Source: an uncultured Lachnospiraceae bacterium
GTDB lineage: Bacteria; Bacillota; Clostridia; Lachnospirales; Lachnospiraceae
Assembly (NCBI GenBank): GCA_910587095.1
Contig: CAJUMJ010000043.1
Location: 6,052 to 70,051, forward strand
DNA: 64,000 bases
Reading direction: 5' to 3'
Below the pieces are notes generated by a model that worked only from the letters and a program-made list of their open reading frames with translations, was not told the DNA's origin and did not search any database. Below, piece after piece: positions 25,998-34,582 of this stretch. A program made the translations under genes and the position numbers. The first letter of the stretch is position 1. Each line of letters starts with the position of its first letter.

Positions 25998-26864
25998 ATG
26001 ATATTGAAACCTGTGAAATTGGGGAAAGAAGCCCTGGAACGGGAAGAAATGTTAAGGGACCGAAAGAGCTGTAAGCGTTTCGGTCCCTGTGGCGTGGGGG
26101 AAAAAGCGCTGTACCTTTCCAGCTTTTATTTTCAGTGCCGCTATTATCTGCCGTATAAGGGAATCCTGCGCGTTTACAAGCGGGTTGCCATGAGCAAGGG
26201 CGGCTTTTCCCGCAAAGGAGTTTTCGCATCCATTCCTTATCTGGTGGTTGTGTACGACAACGGAGTGGAGAAGCAATGTACCTACAAAATAGAGGAACAG
26301 GTAGACCAGCTTCTCTCTTATTTAAAAGAGATACGGCCGGAGATTAAGCAAATGAGTCCGCAGGGAGAAATGCGTGCGGCCGAGAGAGAGAGGAACCGGA
26401 AGAGAAAGCCGAAGCCTGAGCTGACGGCGGAGGCCGTGGCGCTTCTCCATACGCTCAGGGAGGCGGAGGCCGTTTTGGAGGAGCGTCCGGAGCTGTACCG
26501 CGAACTGAGCGAAGCCGCCAGGCAGAAACGGCAGGTATTACTCATTATAGGGGAAAGACGCGGCAGCAAGGTGAAAAAGAGGGAGGAGGCTGTATTTACC
26601 CGCGCCGATCGGGCGAAGGAGGAGATGGAGCGCTTTTTGTCCGGCCGCGAAGCGTTTCCGGTTCCGGCCCGCTATGCGCATCCTGTCGTGCTCAGACGGA
26701 TGGAGCGGATCGTGAAAGAAGGCGGAGCCGCCGATGCCGCCCAGGCGTTACACCTGGTCAAGGAAGCGCTGAAGGCGCTCAATTCCGACGTTGAGGTGAG
26801 CCGGGAGGAGTACGATGAGGTAGTGGTCGTGAAAGCCATGTTCCAGAATGAAGAGTACCGGTGA
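25998..26864 (+). CDS. Protein of unknown function, basic and helical
   Basis: I do not recognise this 288-aa protein. Residues about 25-105 look like a compact beta domain (KALYLSSFYFQCRYYLPYKG, IPYLVVVYDNGVEKQCTYKI). The rest is helical and highly charged, with KRKPKPELTAEAVALLHTLR and REAEAVLEERPELYRELSEA. No signal peptide or membrane segment is seen. TAGGAG precedes ATG 25998. It sits between cstA and the S10 operon promoter and looks like the second gene of the cstA transcript. Confidence 0.7.
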   Translation: MILKPVKLGKEALEREEMLRDRKSCKRFGPCGVGEKALYLSSFYFQCRYYLPYKGILRVYKRVAMSKGGFSRKGVFASIPYLVVVYDNGVEKQCTYKIEEQVDQLLSYLKEIRPEIKQMSPQGEMRAAERERNRKRKPKPELTAEAVALLHTLREAEAVLEERPELYRELSEAARQKRQVLLIIGERRGSKVKKREEAVFTRADRAKEEMERFLSGREAFPVPARYAHPVVLRRMERIVKEGGAADAAQALHLVKEALKALNSDVEVSREEYDEVVVVKAMFQNEEYR

Positions 26865-26912
26865 CGTGGGCTGAACTGTTATTATTTATGTGCATTGTTT
26901 AGAAAAAAGTAC

Positions 26913-26941
26913 TTGCAATTCCCAAAAACTTCATATATACT
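26913..26941 (+). promoter_or_regulatory. Main promoter of the S10 ribosomal operon
   Basis: TTGCAA (26913-26918) and TATACT (26936-26941) are separated by 17 bases, about 245 bases ahead of rpsJ. No second promoter was found in the leader. Confidence 0.75.
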
Positions 26942-26949
26942 TGTTTGTG

Positions 26950-27186
26950 CTGTGGCATGATAGCTATGAAGCGTGAGGTTGCTGCCTTCGTGGCAGGTTT
27001 TCCGTGGAGCGAATGTCAAGTTAGGAAACTGACGACAAGTCACTGTACAGACATAATGTCCGGTTAGCCGGAAACGACGTGTTAGTGTTCGGATGCGTGA
27101 GCGAACAGGACACACACGGGAGAGTGTACAGTCACCGCTTGTCGTACTTAAGCTTTAAAAAGTGCGAAAAGGAGGCGACTTTTTTT
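26950..27186 (+). ncRNA. Structured leader of the S10 operon
   Basis: The transcript leader before rpsJ is about 235 bases and strongly paired. ACGACAAG (27032-27039) pairs with CTTGTCGT (27138-27145) and, inside, ACTGTACA (27042-27049) with TGTACAGT (27125-27132); within these lie CCGG-TTAG-CCGG and TGTTCG/CGAACA hairpins. In other bacteria the S10 leader is bound by L4 and controls the operon; that this leader does so is inference. Alternatively the structure only protects the mRNA. Confidence 0.6.
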
Positions 27187-27504
27187 ATGGCAAGTCAAGT
27201 AATGAGAATCACCCTGAAAGCCTATGATCACCAGTTGGTGGATGCATCGGCGAAGAAAATCATCGAAACTGTTAAGAAAAACGGGTCCCAGGTGAGCGGT
27301 CCCGTGCCCCTTCCTACTAAAAAGGAAGTGATCACGATCCTGCGTGCTGTTCACAAGTACAAGGATTCCAGAGAACAGTTCGAGCAGAGAACCCACAAGA
27401 GGCTCATCGACATCATCACTCCCACCCCCAAGACGGTGGATGCGCTCCAGAGACTGGAGATGCCTGCAGGTGTCTATATTGACATCAAGATGAAGAACAA
27501 ATAA
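27187..27504 (+). CDS. rpsJ: Ribosomal protein S10
   Basis: This 105-aa 30S protein also takes part in antitermination as NusE. It begins MASQVMRITLKAYDHQLVDA and carries the usual loop KKNGSQVSGPVPLPTKK. The start at 27187 follows GGAGG (27171-27175) and gives normal length; the longer TTG frame runs into the structured leader. First gene of the S10 operon. The 136-base gap to rplC is unusually long and contains weak inverted repeats around GATTCC. Confidence 0.97.
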   Translation: MASQVMRITLKAYDHQLVDASAKKIIETVKKNGSQVSGPVPLPTKKEVITILRAVHKYKDSREQFEQRTHKRLIDIITPTPKTVDALQRLEMPAGVYIDIKMKNK

Positions 27505-27640
27505 GACCCCTACTAGGACGATTCCCCGACGCAGATTCCGATGGAATCACCGGAAATAAATCCTTGCAGGATTAGCTGCGAAGAAGATTCGAAAAGATCG
27601 GAAGGGAATCCGCTGTAGAACGACAGGAGGTAAAAGGAAA

Positions 27641-28327
27641 ATGAAAAAAGCGATTTTGGCAACAAAAGTCGGAATGACTCAAATCTTCAACGAAGACGGC
27701 ACACTGACACCGGTTACCGTACTTCAGGCAGGCCCCTGCGCGGTAACGCAGATCAAGACCGTGGAGAACGACGGTTACAGTGCGGTGCAGGTAGGTTTTG
27801 TAGACAAGAAAGAAAGAATTGTCAATAAGGATAAGGGCGGCAAGAAGGAAGTGATTCACCGTCATGGCGTGAACAAGGCGCAGAAGGGTCACTTCGACAA
27901 GGCAGGCGTTTCCTGCAAGAGGTTTATCAGAGAGTTTAAGTTTGAGAACGCTGACGAGTACACACTTGGCAGCGAGATCAAGGCGGATATTTTTGCGGCC
28001 GGCGACAGAGTTGACGCGACGGCAATCTCCAAAGGTAAGGGATTCCAGGGCGCGATCAAGAGACACGGCCAGCACAGAGGACCTATGACACACGGTTCCA
28101 AATTCCATCGACATCAGGGTTCCAACGGTGCCTGCTCTTCACCCAGCAAGGTGTTTAAGGGCAAGGGTATGCCGGGACACATGGGCTGCGTTAAGGTTAC
28201 GGTTCAGAATCTCACGGTCGTGAGAGTTGACGCGGACAAGAACCTCATTCTGGTGAAGGGCGCGGTGCCCGGTCCCAGAAAAGCCTTAGTCACCATCAGG
28301 GAGACAACTAAGGTTGATGCGAAATAG
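27641..28327 (+). CDS. rplC: Ribosomal protein L3
   Basis: This 228-aa 50S assembly-initiator protein begins MKKAILATKVGMTQIFNEDG and has the family block HGQHRGPMTHGSKFHRHQGS. GGAGGT lies 13 bases before ATG. Order rpsJ-rplC-rplD-rplW-rplB is canonical. Confidence 0.97.
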   Translation: MKKAILATKVGMTQIFNEDGTLTPVTVLQAGPCAVTQIKTVENDGYSAVQVGFVDKKERIVNKDKGGKKEVIHRHGVNKAQKGHFDKAGVSCKRFIREFKFENADEYTLGSEIKADIFAAGDRVDATAISKGKGFQGAIKRHGQHRGPMTHGSKFHRHQGSNGACSSPSKVFKGKGMPGHMGCVKVTVQNLTVVRVDADKNLILVKGAVPGPRKALVTIRETTKVDAK

Positions 28328-28362
28328 TGGCTTGGGTCACAGATGAAAGGAGGACCATTCAG

Positions 28363-28983
28363 ATGGCAAACGTAACTGTTTATAATATGGAAGGTAAAGA
28401 AGTTGGCAATATGGACCTGAATGACGCAGTGTTTGGTGTCGAGATCAACGAACACCTGGTACACATGGCCGTTGTGCAGAATCTTGCCAACAAACGTCAG
28501 GGCACACAGAAAGCCAAGACCCGCTCGGAGGTTTCCGGCGGCGGCAGAAAACCCTGGAGACAGAAGGGCACGGGTCATGCGAGACAGGGCTCAACCAGAT
28601 CACCCCAGTGGAAGGGCGGCGGCGTTGTGTTTGCACCCACTCCCAGGGATTATTCCTTCAAGCTGAACAAGAAGGAAAAGAGAGCGGCGCTTAAGTCGGT
28701 TCTGACAAGCAGAGTGCAGGACAACAAACTGATCGTACTCGACGAGCTCAAGTTTGACGCGATCAAGACAAAGGATTTCAAGAAGGTTATGGACAACTTA
28801 AAAGTTGACAAGGCGATGGTAGTGATCGGAGGGCAGGATGAGAACGTGATCCTCTCCGCGAGAAACCTTCCCACAGTCGACACGGCGGTTGCTGAGAATA
28901 TCAATGTGTATGACATTCTGAAGGGTGACACACTGGTGCTCACCAAGGATGCCGTAGCCAAGATCGAGGAGGTGTTTGCATAA
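28363..28983 (+). CDS. rplD: Ribosomal protein L4
   Basis: The 206-aa 50S protein lines the exit tunnel and is the operon repressor in several bacteria. ATG 28363 follows AAAGGAGG (28346-28353); the longer frame at 28327 would overlap rplC. Family block GGGRKPWRQKGTGHARQGST is present. The stop overlaps the rplW start by one base (TAATG). Confidence 0.97.
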   Translation: MANVTVYNMEGKEVGNMDLNDAVFGVEINEHLVHMAVVQNLANKRQGTQKAKTRSEVSGGGRKPWRQKGTGHARQGSTRSPQWKGGGVVFAPTPRDYSFKLNKKEKRAALKSVLTSRVQDNKLIVLDELKFDAIKTKDFKKVMDNLKVDKAMVVIGGQDENVILSARNLPTVDTAVAENINVYDILKGDTLVLTKDAVAKIEEVFA

Positions 28984-29282
28984 TGGCAGCGATTCAATAT
29001 TATGATGTGATCCTCAAACCCATTGTGACTGAGAAAAGTATGGCGGGCATGAGCGAGAAAAAGTACACCTTCCTGGTTCATCCGGAAGCGAATAAGACAC
29101 AGATCAAAGAGGCTGTGGAGAAGATGTTCGAGGGCGCGAAGGTGGCAAAGGTCAACACCATGAATCAGGTTGGAAAGACCAAGAGACGCGGCATGGTTTA
29201 CGGCAAAACCGCCAAGACCAAGAAAGCGGTCGTACAGCTTACCGAGGACAGTAAAGATATCGAGATTTTTGCAGGACTCTAA
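28983..29282 (+). CDS. rplW: Ribosomal protein L23
   Basis: This 99-aa protein sits at the peptide-exit site and is the docking point for trigger factor and SRP. It begins MAAIQYYDVILKPIVTEKSM. It is translationally coupled to rplD. A 232-base spacer filled with palindromic repeats separates it from rplB. Confidence 0.97.
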   Translation: MAAIQYYDVILKPIVTEKSMAGMSEKKYTFLVHPEANKTQIKEAVEKMFEGAKVAKVNTMNQVGKTKRRGMVYGKTAKTKKAVVQLTEDSKDIEIFAGL

Positions 29283-29285
29283 CAA

Positions 29286-29490
29286 GACAAAGAGTTATTC
29301 TAAGGCGATAAAGTACATCGCCTAAGAACAACTACAGCTTTGTCTAAGAGAATCGCAAGCGATTCTCTGTAAACTCGGTTGAGAGAATCCCAAGAGGTTT
29401 TTGCAGATTCGAACAGGAAAATCCCAAATGGCACTTTGCAGATCCGGGTGGGAGAATCTCAAACGGTTCTTTCGGGTTGCGAAATAAATA
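29286..29490 (+). repeat. Composite palindrome and repeats, rplW-rplB spacer
   Basis: Outer stem GACAAAG (29286-29292)/CTTTGTC (29338-29344) encloses an inner arm TTCTAAGGCGAT/ATCGCCTAAGAA. A hairpin GAGAATCG-CAAG-CGATTCTC follows at 29348-29367. Then come three degenerate units resembling GAGAATCCCAAGAGGTTTTT up to about 29480. This copy has GGCGAT/ATCGCC where the other copies have GGCGTC/GACGCC, so the pairing is kept while the sequence changes. Confidence 0.75.
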
Positions 29491-29514
29491 TTGAAATAAA
29501 GGAGATAAGAGATC

Positions 29515-30357
29515 ATGGCAATCAAGACATATAACCCATATACACCGTCGAGACGTAACATGACCGGCTCTGATTTCAGCGAGATCACGAAGAAGACTCC
29601 CGAGAAGGCGCTTTGTTCTTCACTGAAGAAGAACGCAGGTCGTAACAATCAGGGTAAGATCACGGTGAGACATCATGGCGGCGGAAGCAGAAGATTATAC
29701 AGGAACATTGATTTCAAGAGAAATAAAGACGGTATCAGCGCAAAGGTGATCGGCATCGAGTATGATCCCAACAGAACGGCAAACATCGCGTTGATCTGCT
29801 ATGAGGATGGTGAGAAGGCATATATCCTTGCGCCGGAAGGTTTGAAAGACGGCATGAAGGTTATGAACGGTCCTACCGCGGAAGTAAGAATCGGTAACTG
29901 CTTACCTTTATCCGAGATTCCGGTAGGTACGCTGGTACACAACATTGAGTTATATCCGGGGAAGGGCGGCCAGATGGTTCGTTCCGCAGGCAACAGCGCG
30001 CAGCTCATGGCGAAGGAAGGCAAGTATGCGACTCTGAGACTTCCCTCCGGCGAGATGAGAATGGTTCCGATCGTGTGCAGAGCGACTGTCGGTACAGTCG
30101 GCAACACGGATCACAACCTGATCAAGATCGGTAAGGCGGGACGTAAGCGTCACATGGGTATCCGTCCTACAGTCCGCGGTTCTGTTATGAACCCGAACGA
30201 CCACCCGCACGGCGGCGGTGAGGGCCGCGCTCCGATTGGACGTCCGGGCCCGTGTACACCTTGGGGCAAGCCTGCGCTCGGTCTTAAGACCCGTAAGCAG
30301 AAGAAAGCTTCCAATAAGCTGATTGTGAGAAGAAGAGACGGCAGAGCCATCAAATAA
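29515..30357 (+). CDS. rplB: Ribosomal protein L2
   Basis: The 280-aa protein is essential for subunit joining and the peptidyl-transferase centre. It begins MAIKTYNPYTPSRRNMTGSD and has the C-terminal block VMNPNDHPHGGGEGRAPIG with the conserved His. AAAGGAGAT precedes the start. Normal length. Confidence 0.97.
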   Translation: MAIKTYNPYTPSRRNMTGSDFSEITKKTPEKALCSSLKKNAGRNNQGKITVRHHGGGSRRLYRNIDFKRNKDGISAKVIGIEYDPNRTANIALICYEDGEKAYILAPEGLKDGMKVMNGPTAEVRIGNCLPLSEIPVGTLVHNIELYPGKGGQMVRSAGNSAQLMAKEGKYATLRLPSGEMRMVPIVCRATVGTVGNTDHNLIKIGKAGRKRHMGIRPTVRGSVMNPNDHPHGGGEGRAPIGRPGPCTPWGKPALGLKTRKQKKASNKLIVRRRDGRAIK

Positions 30358-30359
30358 CA

Positions 30360-30450
30360 AACCGAAAGGAATTTGTAAGGCGTCGGAAGACGCCGCCTAA
30401 GAAATTCTATAGTTTCGGTTGGAAGAATTGCACAAGACGGCAATTCTTCC
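30360..30450 (+). repeat. Composite palindrome, rplB-rpsS spacer
   Basis: Outer stem AACCGAAA (30360-30367)/TTTCGGTT (30413-30420); inner arm GTAAGGCGTC/GACGCC-GCC-TAAGAAATT with a bulged GCC. A perfect 10-bp hairpin GGAAGAATTG/CAATTCTTCC follows (30421-30430/30441-30450). Confidence 0.75.
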
Positions 30451-30497
30451 GGTGCTGCCGGATTGTGATAAATGAAAATGATTCAGGAGGAGAGATC

Positions 30498-30779
30498 ATG
30501 GCAAGATCATTGAAAAAAGGACCGTTTGCGGATGCGAGCTTACTGAAAAAAGTAGATGCTATGAATGCGTCGGGACAGAAGCAGGTTATCAAGACCTGGT
30601 CCCGCCGGTCTACAATTTTCCCTTCTTTCGTGGGACACACGTTTGCGGTTCATGACGGAAGAAAGCACGTACCGGTATATGTTACAGAGGACATGGTTGG
30701 ACACAAGCTCGGTGAGTTCGTGGCGACCAGAACTTATAGAGGACATGATAAGGACGAGAGAAAGTCCAAGGTTCGCTAA
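30498..30779 (+). CDS. rpsS: Ribosomal protein S19
   Basis: This 93-aa 30S head protein begins MARSLKKGPFADASLLKKVD and has FVGHTFAVHDGRKHVPVYVT. AGGAGG (30485-30490) sets ATG 30498; an upstream ATG in the same frame has no site. Confidence 0.97.
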   Translation: MARSLKKGPFADASLLKKVDAMNASGQKQVIKTWSRRSTIFPSFVGHTFAVHDGRKHVPVYVTEDMVGHKLGEFVATRTYRGHDKDERKSKVR

Positions 30780-30800
30780 TTTGAAAGGAGGCTTCAATCT

Positions 30801-31205
30801 ATGGCTAAAGGACATAGATCCCAGATAAAGAGAGAGAGAAACGCGAACAAGGATGTCAGACCTTCGGCAAAGCTGTCTTATGCACGCGTGTCTGTACAGA
30901 AAGCTTGTTTCGTGTTAGATGCGATCAGGGGGAAGGATGTCGAGACAGCGCTCGGAATCCTCGCATATAATCCCAGATATGCGTCCAGCATCATCAAAAA
31001 GCTGCTGGAGTCGGCAATCGCAAACGCCGAGTACAAATACAGTCAGGATCCCACAAAGTACCCGAATCCGGAAAACCTTTATGTGGCTGAGTGTTATGCC
31101 AATAAAGGGCCTACCATGAAGAGGATTCAGCCCAGAGCACAGGGCAGAGCTTACAGGATTGAGAAGAGAATGAGCCACATCACGATCGTTCTCGATGCAA
31201 GATAG
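30801..31205 (+). CDS. rplV: Ribosomal protein L22
   Basis: The 134-aa protein reaches into the exit tunnel with its beta-hairpin (GPTMKRIQPRAQGRAYRIEK). It begins MAKGHRSQIKRERNANKDVR, with a somewhat longer N-terminus than average. GAAAGGAGG precedes it; it lies 21 bases after rpsS. Confidence 0.96.
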   Translation: MAKGHRSQIKRERNANKDVRPSAKLSYARVSVQKACFVLDAIRGKDVETALGILAYNPRYASSIIKKLLESAIANAEYKYSQDPTKYPNPENLYVAECYANKGPTMKRIQPRAQGRAYRIEKRMSHITIVLDAR

Positions 31206-31229
31206 GATCAGATTAGGAAGGAGAACAAC

Positions 31230-31886
31230 ATGGGACAGAAAGTTAATCCACACGGATTGAGAGTCGGTATCATCAAGGATTGGGATTCCAAATGGTATGC
31301 GGACGGGGAGTTTGCGGACTTTTTAGTAGAAGATTACAATATCAGAGAGTTTTTGAAGAAGAAGCTGTACAGCGCGGGTATCTCCAAGATTGAGATCGAG
31401 AGAGCTTCCGACAGAGTGAAAGTTATCATCTACACTGCGAAGCCCGGCGTTGTGATCGGCAAGGGCGGCGCTGAGATCGAGGTGACGAAGAAAGAACTTT
31501 CCAAGATGACGGGTAAGAAGGTTCTTGTGGACATCAAGGAGATCAAAAGGCCCGATAAGGATGCGCAGCTTGTGGCGGAGAATATTGCGCAGCAGCTTGA
31601 GAATCGTGTATCCTTCAGACGTGCTATGAAATCCTGCATGGGTCGTACCATGAAGGCGGGCGCGGAAGGTATCAAGGCAGCCGTATCCGGACGTCTTGGC
31701 GGCGCGGACATCGCGCGCAGCGAGTTCTACAGCGAGGGAACCATTCCGCTGCAGACTTTGAGAGCAGACATTGACTATGGTTTCGCAGAGGCGGACACCA
31801 CCTACGGTAAGCTCGGTGTAAAGGTATGGATTTACAAAGGCGAGGTACTTCCGACTAAATCTAACAAGGAAGGGAGCGATAAATAA
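31230..31886 (+). CDS. rpsC: Ribosomal protein S3
   Basis: This 218-aa protein begins MGQKVNPHGLRVGIIKDWDS and contains the KH domain GVVIGKGGAEIEVTKKELSK plus the C-terminal domain RADIDYGFAEADTTYGKLGV. It forms part of the mRNA entry helicase. The stop and the rplP start overlap in TAATG. Confidence 0.97.
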   Translation: MGQKVNPHGLRVGIIKDWDSKWYADGEFADFLVEDYNIREFLKKKLYSAGISKIEIERASDRVKVIIYTAKPGVVIGKGGAEIEVTKKELSKMTGKKVLVDIKEIKRPDKDAQLVAENIAQQLENRVSFRRAMKSCMGRTMKAGAEGIKAAVSGRLGGADIARSEFYSEGTIPLQTLRADIDYGFAEADTTYGKLGVKVWIYKGEVLPTKSNKEGSDK

Positions 31887-32323
31887 TGTTAATGCCAAAA
31901 AGAGTAAAACGTCGTAAACAGTTCCGTGGTTCCATGGCGGGTAAAGCGACCCGCGGCAACACGATTACCTACGGTGAGTACGGTATTGTTGCTATGGAGC
32001 CCTGTTGGATCAAGTCCAATCAGATAGAGGCGGCCCGTGTCGCTATGACAAGATATATCAAGCGTGGCGGTAAAGTTTGGATCAAGATTTTCCCGGATAA
32101 GCCTGTGACTGCAAAGCCGGCAGAGACACGTATGGGTTCCGGTAAGGGAACTTTGGAATATTGGGTAGCTGTGGTTAAGCCCGGCCGCGTGATGTTTGAG
32201 ATCGCCGGAGTGAGTGAGGATGTGGCAAAGGAGGCGCTGCGTCTGGCAACCCATAAACTTCCCTGCAAATGTAAAATTGTTTCAAAGGCGGATTTGGAAG
32301 GCGGTGTGGCAAATGAAAACTAA
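31886..32323 (+). CDS. rplP: Ribosomal protein L16
   Basis: The 145-aa 50S protein near the A site begins MLMPKRVKRRKQFRGSMAGK and has the block GKGTLEYWVAVVKPGRVMFE. The start overlaps the rpsC stop, and the 3' end overlaps rpmC by 11 bases, so three genes are translationally linked. Confidence 0.97.
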   Translation: MLMPKRVKRRKQFRGSMAGKATRGNTITYGEYGIVAMEPCWIKSNQIEAARVAMTRYIKRGGKVWIKIFPDKPVTAKPAETRMGSGKGTLEYWVAVVKPGRVMFEIAGVSEDVAKEALRLATHKLPCKCKIVSKADLEGGVANEN

Positions 32324-32519
32324 TAAATATGTGGAAGATTTAAATAAAAAATCCGATGCTGAATTAGCACAGGAGCTTGTAGACGCTAAGAAAGAGCTTT
32401 TCAATTTGAGATTCCAGAACGCGACAAACCAGTTGGATAATACGGCGCGGATCAAAGAAGTGAGAAGGAATATCGCCAGAATCCAGACGGTGATAACACA
32501 GAAAGCAAAGACTGTATAA
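32313..32519 (+). CDS. rpmC: Ribosomal protein L29
   Basis: The 68-aa protein MKTNKYVEDLNKKSDAELAQ... has the L29 block ELVDAKKELFNLRFQNATNQ. It starts inside rplP, which supplies GGAAGG as ribosome site. A 98-base spacer with two short hairpins (GTTTCGC-GATA-GCGAAAT type) precedes rpsQ. Confidence 0.96.
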   Translation: MKTNKYVEDLNKKSDAELAQELVDAKKELFNLRFQNATNQLDNTARIKEVRRNIARIQTVITQKAKTV

Positions 32520-32617
32520 TATGGCGAGAGCGTAAGAATTGCGAACGCATCTTGCAGATTTCGCGGAAGTGAAATCAGTTTCGCGATAGCGAAATCAGAG
32601 GAAAGGAGATATTAATC

Positions 32618-32872
32618 GTGGAAAGAAATCTGAGAAAAACTCGTACCGGCAAGGTTACAAGCAATAAGATGGATAAGACCATTGTGGTTGCGATCGAGGA
32701 TCACGTAAAGCATCCGCTTTACAAGAAGATCGTTAAGAAGACCTACAAGTTAAAGGCGCACGACGAGAACAATGAGTGCAGCATCGGCGATACCGTTAAG
32801 GTGATGGAAACCAGACCCTTATCCAAGGATAAGAGATGGAGACTTGTGGAGATCGTTGAGAAAGTTAAATAA
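32618..32872 (+). CDS. rpsQ: Ribosomal protein S17
   Basis: This 84-aa 30S protein begins with a GTG codon (MERNLRKTRTGKVTSNKMDK) after GAAAGGAG and has the OB-fold block DTVKVMETRPLSKDKRWRLV. Length is normal. Confidence 0.97.
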   Translation: MERNLRKTRTGKVTSNKMDKTIVVAIEDHVKHPLYKKIVKKTYKLKAHDENNECSIGDTVKVMETRPLSKDKRWRLVEIVEKVK

Positions 32873-32874
32873 CA

Positions 32875-33027
32875 AACTGAAGAGATTTTCTAAGGCGTCA
32901 GAGAACGCCGCCTAAGAAAAACTATAACTTCAGTTGCGAGATTTGCTTCGCAAACTCGGATCGGATTGACCAGACGAATCTATATCCGGTTTGGAAGATT
33001 TTTGACAAAATTCTTCCGGACTCGAAT
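32875..33027 (+). repeat. Composite palindrome, rpsQ-rplN spacer
   Basis: Outer stem AACTGAAG (32875-32882)/CTTCAGTT (32928-32935) around TTCTAAGGCGTC...GCCGCCTAAGAA. A hairpin CGAGATTTGC-TTC-GCAAACTCG follows (one bulge), then a weaker GGAAGA/TCTTCC hairpin. Confidence 0.75.
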
Positions 33028-33081
33028 GAAATCAGTTAGTCAGATTGATGAGTTAAAAGATTAAGATAAGGAGAAGATAGC

Positions 33082-33450
33082 ATGATTCAACAGGAAAGCA
33101 GATTGAAGGTTGCTGATAATACCGGTGCAAAAGAACTCCTGTGCATCAGAGTTATGGGCGGATCTACAAGAAGATATGCGCGTATAGGTGATACCATCGT
33201 CGCTACGGTCAAAGATGCAACACCAGGCGGCGTTGTAAAAAAAGGCGATGTCGTTAAGGCTGTAGTTGTGCGCACCGTGAAGGGCGCAAGACGTAAAGAC
33301 GGATCTTATATCAGATTTGACGAAAATGCTGCTGTTATCATCAAGGATGATAAGACTCCCAGAGGAACCCGTATTTTTGGACCAGTAGCAAGAGAGCTTC
33401 GTGATAAACAGTTTATGAAAATTGTTTCACTGGCTCCGGAAGTATTATAG
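33082..33450 (+). CDS. rplN: Ribosomal protein L14
   Basis: The 122-aa protein begins MIQQESRLKVADNTGAKELL and has the family block GSYIRFDENAAVIIKDDKTP. It contacts 16S rRNA at an intersubunit bridge. AAGGAGA is upstream; rplX follows after 11 bases. Confidence 0.97.
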   Translation: MIQQESRLKVADNTGAKELLCIRVMGGSTRRYARIGDTIVATVKDATPGGVVKKGDVVKAVVVRTVKGARRKDGSYIRFDENAAVIIKDDKTPRGTRIFGPVARELRDKQFMKIVSLAPEVL

Positions 33451-33461
33451 GAGGTGCCGGT

Positions 33462-33773
33462 ATGTCAACGTTTAAGATTAAGAAGGGTGATACCGTTAAG
33501 GTGATCGCCGGCAAGGATAAGGACAAGGAAGGCAAAGTTATTTCCGTAGACAGGAAAAACAATAAGGTAATAGTGGAGGGCATCAACAAGATCACAAAGC
33601 ATGAAAAGCCTTCCATGGCAAACCAGAATGGCGGCATCATTCAGAAGGAGGCTCCCATCGAGGCTTCTAATGTGATGTATGTGCATAAGGGCAAGGCGAC
33701 CAGGATCGGTTTTAAGGTCGAGAACGGTAAAAAGGTACGTTACGCGAAGTCCACAGGCGATGTTGTAGACTAA
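33462..33773 (+). CDS. rplX: Ribosomal protein L24
   Basis: This 103-aa assembly-initiator protein begins MSTFKIKKGDTVKVIAGKDK, a KOW motif, and has EGINKITKHEKPSMANQNGG. AGGAGG lies within the short gap after rplN. Confidence 0.97.
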   Translation: MSTFKIKKGDTVKVIAGKDKDKEGKVISVDRKNNKVIVEGINKITKHEKPSMANQNGGIIQKEAPIEASNVMYVHKGKATRIGFKVENGKKVRYAKSTGDVVD

Positions 33774-33837
33774 ATAACCCTGTGAACGAAAGAGCTGAAA
33801 TAAAAAGTAAATTATCTGAGAAAGGAGATCCAGAGCG

Positions 33838-34380
33838 TTGAGTAGTAGACTTAAGGATATGTATAAAAACGAGATCGTAGATGCTATGGTCAAAAAGTTT
33901 GGATATAAAAATGTCATGCAAGTTCCGAAGCTCGAGAAGATTGTGATCAATATGGGCGTCGGTGAAGCGAAGGAGAACGCGAAGGTGCTGGAGTCTGCGG
34001 TGAGTGATATGGAAACCATCACAGGCCAGAAAGCGGTTATCACAAAGGCGAAGCATTCTATCGCTAACTTTAAGATCAGAGAGGGACAGTCGATCGGCTG
34101 CAAGACTACGCTTCGCGGCGACAAGATGTATGAGTTTCTGGACAGACTCGTGAATCTTGCGCTTCCCCGTGTGCGTGACTTCAGAGGCGTAAACGCTAAT
34201 TCCTTTGATGGCAGAGGCAACTATGCGCTCGGTATCAAGGAGCAGATCATTTTCCCTGAGATCGAGTACGATAAGGTGGATAAGGTGAGAGGTATGGATG
34301 TTATTTTCGTAACCACTGCCAAGACAGACGAGGAAGCCCGTGAATTGTTGAGATTGTTTAATATGCCATTCGCCAAATAG
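33838..34380 (+). CDS. rplE: Ribosomal protein L5
   Basis: The 180-aa protein binds 5S rRNA. It uses a TTG start (MSSRLKDMYKNEIVDAMVKK) with GAAAGGAG 11 bases upstream; the next ATG (33859) would remove the conserved RLKDMY segment. Family blocks VINMGVGEAKENAKVLESAV and LPRVRDFRGVNANSFDGRGN are present. Confidence 0.96.
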   Translation: MSSRLKDMYKNEIVDAMVKKFGYKNVMQVPKLEKIVINMGVGEAKENAKVLESAVSDMETITGQKAVITKAKHSIANFKIREGQSIGCKTTLRGDKMYEFLDRLVNLALPRVRDFRGVNANSFDGRGNYALGIKEQIIFPEIEYDKVDKVRGMDVIFVTTAKTDEEARELLRLFNMPFAK

Positions 34381-34394
34381 AAGGAGGTAAGTTC

Positions 34395-34580
34395 ATGGCT
34401 AAGACAGCAATGAAGATCAAACAGCAGCGCAAACCGAAGTTCTCCACCAGAGCATACAACCGCTGCAAAATCTGTGGTCGTCCACATGCTTATTTGAGAA
34501 AATACGGAATCTGCAGAATTTGTTTCCGCGAGTTAGCATATAAAGGACAGATTCCCGGCGTAAAGAAAGCGAGCTGGTAA
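34395..34580 (+). CDS. rpsZ: Ribosomal protein S14, zinc-binding type Z
   Basis: The 61-aa protein is the short zinc-ribbon form of S14, with C24-x2-C27 and C40-x2-C43. The long zinc-free form is not in the window. AAGGAGG precedes ATG 34395, 14 bases after rplE. Confidence 0.96.
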   Translation: MAKTAMKIKQQRKPKFSTRAYNRCKICGRPHAYLRKYGICRICFRELAYKGQIPGVKKASW

Positions 34581-34582
34581 CA

